Below are positions 1 through 7,809 of a stretch of 34,359 nt of DNA, one piece after another. The position numbers and the translations under genes were made by a program. The DNA is taken from positions 1 to 34,359 of the forward strand of contig CANLMX010000024.1 in assembly GCA_947492385.1 (NCBI GenBank). Direction: 5' to 3'. Position 1 is the first letter of the stretch, and each line of letters opens with the position of its first letter. Under the pieces are notes generated by a model that saw only the letters and a list, made by a program, of their open reading frames with translations, did no database searches and was not told where the DNA came from. Source of the DNA: Planctomycetaceae bacterium (lineage in GTDB: Bacteria; Planctomycetota; Phycisphaerae; Phycisphaerales; SM1A02).

Positions 1-1
1 C

Positions 2-493
<492 letters not shown>

Positions 494-515
494 TCCGGAA
501 CGAGACCATGATTCC

Positions 516-554
516 CGCACGGGACGCCCTGACCGGCGTCCCGTGCGCGCTTTT
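516..554 (+). terminator. Intrinsic terminator after atpD
   Basis: A perfect 13-bp stem (left arm 516-528 containing GCACGGGACGCC, right arm 535-547) encloses the 6-nt loop CTGACC and is followed by GCG C and TTTT at 551-554. It starts 22 nt after the atpD stop. This is the clearest intrinsic terminator in the window and ends the ATP synthase operon at atpD. Confidence 0.9.
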
Positions 555-576
555 CGGCACGGTGGGAGGGGCGCGG

Positions 577-582
577 TAGCCT
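577..582 (+). promoter_or_regulatory. -10 box TAGCCT, 7 nt before the ATG at 590
   Basis: TAGCCT is followed by 7 nt and then ATG, so the expected transcription start falls on or next to the start codon. No convincing -35 box is seen. The call rests on the same spacing at other unit heads in the window (4662, 7770, 24907, 30131). Confidence 0.5.
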
Positions 583-589
583 CTCCTGC

Positions 590-1120
590 ATGCTGCCTGC
601 CTTGACGATCGTCGCCGCGACGGTGGCCCATGGGCCCTGGGGCCCACAGGCGCAGGCACCGGCCGCGCCTCCGCGGGACGTGCCGGGCGCTCCGACGACG
701 GCGCCGCCCGATCAATCACCCGCGCAAGGTCCGGACTCGGGCCCTCGCGATGGTGCTCCCGGAAGCGTGACGCGTCCGCGGATCCGCCCGACGGCCGTGG
801 GCGGCATCCGCACCGGCGCCGCACCGGAACCTTCGGAACCATCCGGAGCCGAACCCCTGCCGTCGGATGAGTCGAACGAGCCGGCCGCGGACGCGCCACC
901 GGTGGCGCCCCCCGCGCCGCAGGCGCGCCCGATCGCCGTGGTGCCGCCATCCCCGCCACCCGCGCCGACGCCGGCTCCCGTCCCGGTGGCCGCGCCCGCG
1001 TGGGGGGTTCCGATTCGTCTCCACCTGCCGACCCTCGCCTTGCTGACGATGCTCATCCCCGCAGGCGTGGCCGCGGCGTGGGCGCTCGGCGGACGAACCC
1101 ATCGCCCCGGCGAGGGCTGA
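590..1120 (+). CDS. Proline-rich secreted protein with C-terminal membrane anchor, unknown function
   Basis: The 176-residue protein has a weakly hydrophobic N-terminus (MLPALTIVAATVAHG) that may be a signal sequence. A long Pro/Ala/Glu-rich low-complexity stretch follows (about residues 18-135). Near the end there is one predicted membrane helix (LALLTMLIPAGVAAAWALGG, about 149-168) followed by a short basic tail. I recognise no enzyme or binding domain. The likely topology is a cell-wall or periplasmic spacer held by a C-terminal helix. Support for its being real comes from the N- and C-terminal hydrophobic features, a TAGCCT box 7 nt before the ATG, and a stop that just meets the convergent gene. 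A minus-strand open frame over the same bases (429-959) lacks these features. Confidence 0.6.
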   Translation: MLPALTIVAATVAHGPWGPQAQAPAAPPRDVPGAPTTAPPDQSPAQGPDSGPRDGAPGSVTRPRIRPTAVGGIRTGAAPEPSEPSGAEPLPSDESNEPAADAPPVAPPAPQARPIAVVPPSPPPAPTPAPVPVAAPAWGVPIRLHLPTLALLTMLIPAGVAAAWALGGRTHRPGEG

Positions 1121-1133
1121 TCCGTCACGGATC
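1119..1133. terminator. Small dyad between convergent stop codons
   Basis: GATCCG (1119-1124) and CGGATC (1128-1133) form a 6-bp stem with loop TCA. The loop is the complement of the stop codon of the minus-strand lipoprotein gene, and the left arm shares bases with the plus-strand stop. There is no T-run, so a terminator role is only possible. Confidence 0.3.
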
Positions 1134-1502
1134 CTTCGCCTGCTTGCCCTCGGCCCACTCGGGCGCGCGAAAGCCGCTCACGGTGCCGTCGTCGCCGAAG
1201 AACACGCGCCATGAACGCTCGTCGGCCTCCTCGGGGAACACGGCGCCCGTCGCGAAACTCGAAAGCGTGTCGCCGTACTGCCAGCGCTCGCCCCGGCCCG
1301 GTGCAGGCGGCGTCCCGTCCTCGTTCGGCTTCGGGAGGTGCCTCGACGACGGCTCGCCGAGCACGTCACGCACGTCGTCGCGCGACATGCCGGTGCGCAG
1401 CCGATTCCAGTTGACCTCGTACGCGGGCGTGGCGCACCCGGCGAGCGCCGCGACGGCGGCACACGCCGCGACGACGACGCGGCGCACGCGCCGCGCGTTC
1501 AC
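1125..1502 (-). CDS. BamE/SmpA-like small outer-membrane-type lipoprotein
   Basis: The 125-residue protein starts at a GTG at 1502 that overlaps the upstream stop as GTGA (1499-1502), a sign of translational coupling. The N-terminus is basic and hydrophobic and ends in a lipobox (LAGC, Cys23), so it should be a lipoprotein. Residues 31-58 (WNRLRTGMSRDDVRDVLGEP) match the SmpA/OmlA/BamE fold signature, in which a short helix is followed by GMS...V...LGxP. The rest (WQYGDTLSSF, WRVFFGDDGTVSGF) fits the beta strands of that fold. BamE proteins help the BAM complex insert outer-membrane proteins, but many lipoproteins share the fold, so the exact role here is open. It is the last gene of the DUF1573-peptidase-lipoprotein unit. 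Confidence 0.75.
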   Translation of the reverse strand: MNARRVRRVVVAACAAVAALAGCATPAYEVNWNRLRTGMSRDDVRDVLGEPSSRHLPKPNEDGTPPAPGRGERWQYGDTLSSFATGAVFPEEADERSWRVFFGDDGTVSGFRAPEWAEGKQAKDP

Positions 1503-3508
1503 GCTCCCAGCCTCGCAAGCGCCGCGGCGCAGTCCGCCGCCAGCGGGGCGACGTCGATGCCGCTTCCCACGGCCCGCCGCAGCCACAGGTCCGGCGTCAC
1601 GCGCCCGATCGAGCAGATGCGCTTCGTCTCGGCGGCAAGGTCGCGCCCACGGAGGTGTGAACGGATCTGGTGGCTGATGACGTGCCCGAGCGTGTAGTCC
1701 GCCAGGTACAGCGGGTGCCCGACCATGTGCTGGTACGCCGCCAGGATGCGCACATGGTCGGGGCCGAAGTCCTGCGCGTAGTGCCGGTCCCACACCTCCG
1801 CCGCGATCGCAAGCGTGGCGTCGCGCAGCGCAGCGGGCGTGGCGCCGGGGTTCGCGTAGATCCACCGCCACATCCGCAGCTCGACCAGGCTCGGCCCCGC
1901 GATCTGGCGTGCCGCGAGCATCGTCGCCACGGCGTCCACGTCCTGCGTGCGCTGCGCATCCGCGGCGTCCTCGATGCCGAGCACGCGCTTGGCGAGCGAC
2001 TGGTACAGGAACGCGAACGCCTCGGTGCACGCGGTGTTCGGGACGTTCTGGAGCGCGGGACGCGGTGCGAAGAACGCGCTGCAGAGCTGCTCGAGGTTGT
2101 GCCCGAGCTCATGCATGGCGGTGTCGAACCCGTCCCACCCGAGCTCGTCCTTCAGGCGATTCGTGCGAAGCCATGCGCCGTACTCCCCGAGCATCGGCCG
2201 CATCGCGTGCCCCGACCCCTTGGCGATCTCGACGCGGATGCGCGAGCCGAGGAACTCGGCGTCGTCGGCCGGGAACCCGAGTTCGCGCAGGACCTGGGGC
2301 AGCGCGCGCTGGAACGCGGCCTCGTCGGAGAAGCGCGCGCGCACCGCGGCGTTCAGCTCGGCCGCAGGGCGCGAGTCCGCGACGTCCTCGAAGTAGATGT
2401 CGTGCGGCTCGAGCGCGCGCCCGATGCGCCGACGCAGGAACGACGCGAGCGACCCGCGCACCGGGTGATCGAGGAGGTCGACGAGCAGGCGCTCGACTTC
2501 GGGCTCCGGGATCTCCCGCGCGAGGTCGAACTTGCGTGCGATGGCGGTGGGCGCCTCGGGGTAGTGCGCGTCGAACCGACGCGCGACCTCGGCATGGGCC
2601 AGGATGTGGCGGTAACGCTCGGGCCCCACGGTGGCCGAGGGCTCCACGGGCACCCCGCCGACGGAGTTCGCGGCCGGATCCCAGTCCGCCGTGCCCTGCC
2701 GCTCCATCACGGAGCGCGGGATGCTCCCGTCGATCTGGCGGGCCATCACCCACATCAGCGCCCGCTGCTTGTCGAGGCCGTCGGGATCGCCGTAGCCGGC
2801 CTTGATCTCCTCGCGCACCAGCCAGTGCGCAAGAAGCGCACGGTCGGGCTCGAACCACCGCCGACCCTTCGCGTCGACCATCGTGCCGACGGGGACGTGG
2901 AACCGCGCGACGAAGTTCGAGGCCTCGTGGCCCACGCGGCGCGCGTGGTCGGCGAGCTCGGCGGGGATGCGCGGCCCGAACTGCTGCGCGACGCGCGCGG
3001 CGGCCCAGCGCTCCGTGTCCCATGAGCCGCCCTCGCGAAGCATGCACGCCAGGTCCGGGCGGTCGAAGTTGAGCAGCGCGATGAAGGCAAGCTTCTGGCG
3101 GTACAGCTGGTCGGAGAGGTCGGGCGCGGGATCGAACGCCGCCGCGACCTCGTCGAAGCCCGCGACGGACTCGCCGACCAGGTCGTTCCAGCGCCGGAGC
3201 GACCGGCGCATCTCGTACAGGTGCCCGCCGATCTGCCGAAGCGCTTCCTCGAGCCGCGCGAGCAGCGCCGCGCGCTCGGCATCGCCGGCGGCGAAGTGCT
3301 TCGCGCAGAAGGCGGAGAACTCCGACGCGTCGCCGTCCGAGGCCTGCCATCGCGCAGCCGCGCGCGCCACGCCCGGCTCCGCCGCGGCGCGCGACGGCTC
3401 GCCGAAACGCGCGACGACGGCGGCGATGGCCGCGGCGCGATCGGCGTCGGTCAATGCCACGGAACCCGACGCACGGGCGGGCGCGGTGCCGATGCCTGGA
3501 TCGCTCAC
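1499..3508 (-). CDS. M3-like zinc metallopeptidase (gluzincin), cytoplasmic
   Basis: The 669-residue protein carries the zinc motif HELGH at residues 466-470. A third ligand candidate, Glu496, lies in NTACTEAFAF, 26 residues after the second His, which is the spacing of clan MA(E) peptidases of the M3/M2/M32 type. Downstream, YQHMVGHPLYLADYTLGHVISHQIRSHL resembles the Tyr/His-rich C-terminal active-site helices of those families. There is no signal peptide or membrane segment, so it is probably a cytoplasmic oligopeptidase. The long helical N-terminal part (1-440) gives no closer family by eye. The GTG start at 3508 overlaps the preceding stop (GTGA), and its own stop overlaps the lipoprotein start in the same way. 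Its substrate is unknown, and M3 versus M2-like cannot be settled from motifs alone. Confidence 0.85.
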   Translation of the reverse strand: MSDPGIGTAPARASGSVALTDADRAAAIAAVVARFGEPSRAAAEPGVARAAARWQASDGDASEFSAFCAKHFAAGDAERAALLARLEEALRQIGGHLYEMRRSLRRWNDLVGESVAGFDEVAAAFDPAPDLSDQLYRQKLAFIALLNFDRPDLACMLREGGSWDTERWAAARVAQQFGPRIPAELADHARRVGHEASNFVARFHVPVGTMVDAKGRRWFEPDRALLAHWLVREEIKAGYGDPDGLDKQRALMWVMARQIDGSIPRSVMERQGTADWDPAANSVGGVPVEPSATVGPERYRHILAHAEVARRFDAHYPEAPTAIARKFDLAREIPEPEVERLLVDLLDHPVRGSLASFLRRRIGRALEPHDIYFEDVADSRPAAELNAAVRARFSDEAAFQRALPQVLRELGFPADDAEFLGSRIRVEIAKGSGHAMRPMLGEYGAWLRTNRLKDELGWDGFDTAMHELGHNLEQLCSAFFAPRPALQNVPNTACTEAFAFLYQSLAKRVLGIEDAADAQRTQDVDAVATMLAARQIAGPSLVELRMWRWIYANPGATPAALRDATLAIAAEVWDRHYAQDFGPDHVRILAAYQHMVGHPLYLADYTLGHVISHQIRSHLRGRDLAAETKRICSIGRVTPDLWLRRAVGSGIDVAPLAADCAAALARLGA

Positions 3509-4662
3509 GGCGCGGCCTTCGGCGCGGGAGGCGTGCCCGGAGCAGCCGGCGCCGCCGGGACGGGCGTTGCCGCCGGGATGGCCGGTGCCGCGGCCTCGCA
3601 GCCGGTGCAGTCAGTGCTTCCCGCGGGACGGACGGACCCATAGACCAGGAGCGGCTGCTCGCGCTCGCGCCCGTAGAGCTTGAAGTTCTCGTTGAAGAAC
3701 CCCGTCCGTGGACCGGTCGGCATGATCCGCAAGGTCAGCCGCCGCGTGAGATCCACCACGACCTGCGAGACGAGATCGACGCGCAGCGAAGGCGACATGC
3801 TCTCCGCCGCGAGGATCTCCTCGCCGGAGTCATCCATCTCCACGACGAGTTCCGCGGAGCCGCCGACGTCGATTCGTCCGGCGTTGATGCGGTACTCCTT
3901 CATGCGGAATCCCGGGACCGGGATGGTGGTCTCGTGACGGATCCACACGTCGAACACCGGACACTCCGGATGGTCGGTCTCGACCACGAGGCACGTGGGG
4001 AACGACGGAACCCACGTATCGAGGTCGTACTTCACGAGGTACTTCGACTTCGGGGCATCGCCGGGCGTGAAACCGATGTAGTCCGGGACGCGCCCCGAGA
4101 TGGCGCAGATGCGGAACGGCTTCCCGTCGAGGCTCTCGACCACGTAGCGGCCTTGGCGAGGCTTGCCCTCGACGGCGTTGATCAGTGCGGGAACCGTGCG
4201 AACGGCACGGGCGGTCTCGCCGCGGATCTGGAGTTCGAGCGGCTGCGCATACCCGTCGACCGCCACTCGGATCGCGGCGCGGTGGATCTGCGGCACGGCG
4301 ACGCCCTCGAGCTCGGCGTCGAGCGTGACCGACTTCCCGGGAGCGACGACCGTGCCCGCGAGCTTCGACGTCGCGGTGCACTTGCAGCTCGGCGTGACCG
4401 CGGCGATCGTGATCGGCGCGTCCGAGGTGTTGGTCAGGGTGAAGGTCCCCTTGCCGCCGACCTTCGGGAGCATGAAGCCCACGTCGAGCACGACCGGCTC
4501 CGCACGCAGCGGGGGCGCCCCGGCGTTCATGCCGTCCGTCACCACGACCGGCGGGGCCACGGGGGCCGCGCCAGCGGGAACCGCGGACGGAGCCTGGGCC
4601 ATCGAGGCCGATTGGACGAATGCGGGAAGAAGAAGGATCGCCGTGATCGAAAATCGACGCAT
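3505..4662 (-). CDS. Secreted DUF1573-domain protein
   Basis: The 385-residue protein has an N-terminal signal peptide (MRRFSITAILLLPAFVQSA, likely cleaved near residues 22-24). A DUF1573 beta-sandwich domain follows at about residues 57-150, with the typical FTLTNTSDAPITI, SCKCTA and VVAPGKSVTLDAEL stretches. A second beta-rich part covers about 160-345. The tail is Ala/Pro-rich and contains two close cysteines (DCTGC). DUF1573 proteins are common extracytoplasmic proteins with no firm biochemical role, so I give no function beyond secretion. It heads a three-gene coupled unit. A TACACT box lies 7 nt before its ATG, so the mRNA may be leaderless. Confidence 0.85.
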   Translation of the reverse strand: MRRFSITAILLLPAFVQSASMAQAPSAVPAGAAPVAPPVVVTDGMNAGAPPLRAEPVVLDVGFMLPKVGGKGTFTLTNTSDAPITIAAVTPSCKCTATSKLAGTVVAPGKSVTLDAELEGVAVPQIHRAAIRVAVDGYAQPLELQIRGETARAVRTVPALINAVEGKPRQGRYVVESLDGKPFRICAISGRVPDYIGFTPGDAPKSKYLVKYDLDTWVPSFPTCLVVETDHPECPVFDVWIRHETTIPVPGFRMKEYRINAGRIDVGGSAELVVEMDDSGEEILAAESMSPSLRVDLVSQVVVDLTRRLTLRIMPTGPRTGFFNENFKLYGREREQPLLVYGSVRPAGSTDCTGCEAAAPAIPAATPVPAAPAAPGTPPAPKAAP

Positions 4663-4669
4663 GGATTCG

Positions 4670-4675
4670 AGTGTA
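4670..4675 (-). promoter_or_regulatory. -10 box TACACT, 7 nt before the DUF1573 ATG
   Basis: Read on the minus strand, TACACT is followed by CGAATCC and then ATG at 4662. The spacing predicts transcription starting at or beside the start codon. Confidence 0.5.
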
Positions 4676-4797
4676 CGAGCCGCTTGCCAGGCCCCGGAGC
4701 GCGTGATCGACTTGATTCTCGGACCTCATGGACCGCCTGTGCTGGCCAAGGTTCGACGTTCCAAAAAAGTGATTCTTCCCATGATCCGTTCCGGGGC

Positions 4798-4803
4798 TAG
4801 ATT
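4798..4803 (+). promoter_or_regulatory. Candidate distal -10 box TAGATT of the efp leader
   Basis: TAGATT lies 9 nt before the ATG of the mini-ORF at 4813, in the least GC-rich part of the intergenic region. No clear -35 box is seen. If used, it would give an efp transcript with a leader of about 235 nt. Confidence 0.35.
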
Positions 4804-4812
4804 GCGTCTGTC

Positions 4813-4851
4813 ATGGAGGAGAAAGGACGGGTGCGAAAGCAACCCCCCTGA
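4813..4851 (+). CDS. Possible leader peptide ending Pro-Pro-stop, upstream of efp
   Basis: The 12-codon frame reads MEEKGRVRKQPP then TGA. An in-frame GTG at 4831 lies 10 nt after a strong purine-rich Shine-Dalgarno-like GGAGGA (4815-4820), so a 6-residue form is also possible. Either form ends in two CCC proline codons right before the stop. EF-P relieves ribosome stalling at consecutive prolines, so this position ahead of efp is suggestive, but a frame this short can easily be chance. Confidence 0.25.
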   Translation: MEEKGRVRKQPP

Positions 4852-4906
4852 CTCCTGAATGAAACGAGGGACCTCGGACACGCCACACGGCCCGTCCCCT
4901 CCCTCG

Positions 4907-4922
4907 CGCACCCTCGGGTGCG
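4907..4922 (+). promoter_or_regulatory. Hairpin in the efp leader
   Basis: CGCACC (4907-4912) pairs with GGTGCG (4917-4922) around the loop CTCG. A TTTT run occurs about 13 nt further on (near 4935). It could be an attenuator element of the efp leader, but the stem is only 6 bp and the T-run is distant. Confidence 0.3.
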
Positions 4923-5011
4923 TCCAACAAGCCCTTTTCCCTCCCTCCGCCCCCAGGTCCTCACCGACTTGGGGGTATTTCTTTGCCCAATGCGGCCGAT
5001 CGGGGCCCGGC

Positions 5012-5017
5012 TATCCT
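5012..5017 (+). promoter_or_regulatory. Candidate proximal -10 box TATCCT of efp
   Basis: TATCCT matches the box seen before exbD and the STAS gene. Here it lies 29 nt before the GTG start, leaving room for the Shine-Dalgarno site. Confidence 0.4.
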
Positions 5018-5032
5018 CCTCTCCCCCCTTTC

Positions 5033-5037
5033 AGGAG
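5033..5037 (+). promoter_or_regulatory. Ribosome binding site AGGAG of efp
   Basis: AGGAG sits 9 nt before GTG 5047 and decides that start over the upstream ATG at 4918. Most unit-head genes in this window lack such a site. Confidence 0.7.
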
Positions 5038-5046
5038 ACCCCCCGA

Positions 5047-5601
5047 GTGAAGTCCACCGACCTGCGCGCCAACATGGGCATCAAGCTCGACAGCCGCCTC
5101 TACCTCATCACCAAGGTGGAGCACCGGACCCCCGGCAACCTCCGGGCGTTCGTGCAGGTCACGATCCGCGACCTCAACAGCGGCGCCCTGATCGAGAAGC
5201 GGCTTCGCTCCGGCGAGGAAGTCGAGCAGGTCGACCTCGACCGCCGGCCCATGGAGTACCTGTACGAACAGGCGAGCAAGCACGTGTTCATGGACCTCGA
5301 GAGCTACGAGCAGGTCGAGCTCTCGAAGGAGTTCGTCGGCGACCTCCCGCTCTACGTGCTGCCGAACAACCAGGTCGTGGTCCTGTGGTGCGACGGCAAG
5401 CCGATCTCGGTCGAGCTGCCCATGTCCGTCGTGCTGACGATCACCGACACGCCGCCTGGCATCAAGGGCGCCACCGCGACCAACCAGCTGAAGGAAGCCA
5501 CCTGCGAGACCGGGCTCAAGACCCGCGTCCCGCCCTTCATCACCACCGGCGAGAAGATCGTGGTGAGCACGGAAGACGGCTCGTATCGCGAGCGCGCCTG
5601 A
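5047..5601 (+). CDS. efp: Translation elongation factor P
   Basis: The 184-residue protein has the usual EF-P length and three-domain layout. The KOW-like domain I covers about 1-62, the OB domain II about 63-125, and the C-terminal OB domain III, with TDTPPGIKGATATNQLKEAT, the rest. EF-P binds between the ribosomal P and E sites and rescues stalling at polyproline. The loop that normally carries the modified residue reads HRTPGNLRAF. By alignment to PGKGQAF of the E. coli factor, the tip is Asn31 rather than Lys or Arg, so the known lysylation, rhamnosylation and aminopentanol modifications could not occur there. The GTG start is set by the AGGAG site 9 nt upstream and by family length. A long leader precedes it, and it shares a hairpin terminator with transketolase. 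Confidence 0.95.
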   Translation: MKSTDLRANMGIKLDSRLYLITKVEHRTPGNLRAFVQVTIRDLNSGALIEKRLRSGEEVEQVDLDRRPMEYLYEQASKHVFMDLESYEQVELSKEFVGDLPLYVLPNNQVVVLWCDGKPISVELPMSVVLTITDTPPGIKGATATNQLKEATCETGLKTRVPPFITTGEKIVVSTEDGSYRERA

Positions 5602-5618
5602 ACCCGATCGAACCGCAT

Positions 5619-5663
5619 CCGCGCGTTGACCGTGTCCCGGGAAGGGCCGCGGTCAACGCGCGG
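5619..5663. terminator. Bidirectional terminator hairpin between efp and tkt
   Basis: A perfect 14-bp stem joins CCGCGCGTTGACCG (5619-5632) and CGGTCAACGCGCGG (5650-5663), with a 17-nt loop. It starts 18 nt after the efp stop. The right arm contains the transketolase stop codon and its last codons. There is no T-run, so efficiency is uncertain. Confidence 0.65.
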
Positions 5664-7770
5664 TGCGCATGGCGGCCTCGGCCACCGCATCGGCGGTGAA
5701 CCCAAAGTGGGCGATCACCTTGGCGGCCGGGCCGCTCTCGCCGAACGAACGCATCGCCAGCACGACGCCGTCGAGACCGACGTATTCGCCCCATCCGAGG
5801 GCGCTCCCCATCTCGACCGCCACGCGTCGGCGCACCGACGGCGGAAGCACCGCGTCGCGGTAGTCCTGCGGCTGCGAGTCGAACACCATGGTGCACGGCA
5901 TGCTGACGACGCGTGCACGCACGCCTGCGGACGCGAGCTTCGTGTGTGCGTCCACGCAGAGCGACACCTCGCTGCCGGTCGCGATCAGGATGACCTCGGG
6001 CGGCCCGCCCTCGGAGTCGAGCAGCACGTAGCCGCCGCGACGCGCGCCGGTCGCGGCAGCGCAGCGCGTGCGGTCGAACGTCGGCACGTTCTGGCGCGTG
6101 AGCGCCATCGCGCTCGGCGTGGTCCGGGATTCCATGGCCCACCGGTACGCCTCGGCGACCTCGTTCGCGTCGGCCGGGCGCCACACCGCGAGGTTCGGCA
6201 CCGCGCGCAGGCCCGCAAGCTGCTCGACGGGCTGGTGCGTGGGCCCGTCCTCGCCGACGCCGATCGAGTCGTGCGTGAACACCCAGATCGACGGGACCTT
6301 CATGAGCGCACTCAGCCGGATGGGCGTGCGCATGTAGTCGGCAAAGATCAGGAAGCCGGCCCCGAACGCGCGCAGCCCCGAGAGCGCCATGCCGTTCACC
6401 ACGGCACCCATCGCGTGCTCACGGATGCCGAAGTGCATGTTGCGGCCGTCGCGCGCGCCACCCTGCCCCTCGGCCGTGAAGGTGCCCGCTCCCTTGAGGA
6501 ACGTCTTGTTGCTCGGCGTGAGGTCAGCGCTTCCGCCGAGCATCCACGGCACGCGCTCCATGATCGCGTTGAGCACCTTGCCGCCGGAGCCGCGCGTGGC
6601 GTCGCCCTTCGGATCGGCGGGAAACGCGGGAATGCCGGCGTCCCACCCGCTGGGGAGCCTTCCGGCCCACATGGTCTCGAGCTCGCTGGCGAGATCCGGG
6701 TGCGCGGCACGGTAGCGCTCGAACATGGCCTTCCACGATGCGTGTGCGGCCGCACCGCGCGCCCCGAGCCGTTCCGCGAACCGCTCGCGCACGCCATCGG
6801 GCACCAGGAACTGCGCCTCCTCGGGCCAGCCGTAGGCGCGCTTGGTGCGCTTGGCCTCTTCCGCGCCCAGCGGCTCGCCGTGGGCCTTGGCCTTGTCCTG
6901 CACCTCGGGCGAACCCCAGCCGATGTGGCTGTTGACGACGATGAGCGTGGGCTTCGACGTGCACGCGCGCGCGGACGCGAACGCTTCCTCCAGCGCGGCC
7001 ACGTCGTTCGCGTCCTTCACGTGGAGTACGTTCCATCCGTAGCCGTGGAATCGGGCGTCGACGAAGTCCGAGCAGGAGAGCCCGGTCGAGCCGTCGATCG
7101 TGATCGAGTTGTTGTCGAAGACCCAGCACAGGTTCCCCAGGCGCAGGTGGCCAGCAAGGCTCGCGGCCTCGTGCGAGAGGCCCTCCATGAGGCAGCCATC
7201 TCCGCAGATGGCCCACGTGTGCCACGTGAAGAGCTCGAATCCGGGCCGGTTGTAGCGCGCCGCCAGGAACGCCTGCGCGATCGCCATGCCGACGGCGTTG
7301 GCGATGCCCTGCGCCAGCGGCCCGGTGGTGGTCTCGACGCCGGGCGTGACGCCGAACTCGGGGTGGCCGGGGCAGCGCGAACCAACCTGCCGGAACGCAC
7401 GCAGGTCGTCGAGCGCCACGGCCGCCCGGCCCGTGGGCACGCCATCAGCCCCAACGTCCGCGACGCCGGCAAGGTGCAGCAGCCCGTAGAGCAACGCGCA
7501 TGCATGGCCGTTCGAGAGGACGAACCGGTCGCGGTTCGGCCACTGGGGCGCGGCCGGGTCGTAGGTCATGGCACCCTGCCAGAGCGCGTAGCCGACGGGG
7601 GCGAGGCCCATGGGCGCGCCGGGGTGGCCGCTGTTGGCCGCCTGCACCATGTCGATCGCGAGGGTCCGCAGCGTGGTGATCGCGAGGGCGTCGACCGCGG
7701 GCGTGCCGACGGGCGTGCCGGCGTTGACATGGATGGTGGAGAAGGCGGACGCGGATGCAGCGGCGGTCAT
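5653..7770 (-). CDS. tkt: Transketolase
   Basis: Transketolase moves two-carbon units between sugar phosphates in the non-oxidative pentose phosphate pathway, using thiamine diphosphate and a divalent metal. The 705-residue protein is of full length. It shows SGHPGAPMG (47-55), the TPP-binding GDG at 190-192 followed by an NNS metal-binding segment, and GGSADLTPSN. It also has the HFGIREHAMG segment with the conserved Glu of the pyrimidine domain, and DSIGVGEDGPTHQPVEQLAG. The ATG at 7770 is preceded by TACCCT with a 6-nt gap. It appears to be a single-gene unit, convergent with efp. Confidence 0.97.
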   Translation of the reverse strand: MTAAASASAFSTIHVNAGTPVGTPAVDALAITTLRTLAIDMVQAANSGHPGAPMGLAPVGYALWQGAMTYDPAAPQWPNRDRFVLSNGHACALLYGLLHLAGVADVGADGVPTGRAAVALDDLRAFRQVGSRCPGHPEFGVTPGVETTTGPLAQGIANAVGMAIAQAFLAARYNRPGFELFTWHTWAICGDGCLMEGLSHEAASLAGHLRLGNLCWVFDNNSITIDGSTGLSCSDFVDARFHGYGWNVLHVKDANDVAALEEAFASARACTSKPTLIVVNSHIGWGSPEVQDKAKAHGEPLGAEEAKRTKRAYGWPEEAQFLVPDGVRERFAERLGARGAAAHASWKAMFERYRAAHPDLASELETMWAGRLPSGWDAGIPAFPADPKGDATRGSGGKVLNAIMERVPWMLGGSADLTPSNKTFLKGAGTFTAEGQGGARDGRNMHFGIREHAMGAVVNGMALSGLRAFGAGFLIFADYMRTPIRLSALMKVPSIWVFTHDSIGVGEDGPTHQPVEQLAGLRAVPNLAVWRPADANEVAEAYRWAMESRTTPSAMALTRQNVPTFDRTRCAAATGARRGGYVLLDSEGGPPEVILIATGSEVSLCVDAHTKLASAGVRARVVSMPCTMVFDSQPQDYRDAVLPPSVRRRVAVEMGSALGWGEYVGLDGVVLAMRSFGESGPAAKVIAHFGFTADAVAEAAMRTAR

Positions 7771-7776
7771 GGGCGC

Positions 7777-7782
7777 AGGGTA
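7777..7782 (-). promoter_or_regulatory. -10 box TACCCT, 6 nt before the tkt ATG
   Basis: Minus-strand TACCCT, then GCGCCC, then ATG 7770. No Shine-Dalgarno site fits between, which points to a leaderless mRNA. Confidence 0.55.
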
Positions 7783-7809
7783 CTTCGCGCCCCCATGCGT
7801 CCGGCGCCG

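Larger units (their letters stand above)
4676..5046 (+). promoter_or_regulatory. Divergent intergenic region and long efp leader
   Basis: About 370 bases separate the DUF1573 start from efp, the longest gene-free stretch apart from the nusA leader. From left to right it holds a less GC-rich patch (about 4755-4800, with the run CCAAAAAAGTG), a TAGATT box (4798-4803) and a mini-ORF (4813-4851). These are followed by a small hairpin (4907-4922), pyrimidine-rich sequence, a TATCCT box (5012-5017) and the efp ribosome binding site. An open frame of 63 codons at 4859-5050 is present but looks fortuitous. Confidence 0.5.

Noticed and set aside
4859-5050. A 63-codon plus-strand frame just before efp
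   Set aside because: Its composition does not look like a protein, and it overlaps the efp ribosome binding site and start out of frame. It is treated as leader sequence.
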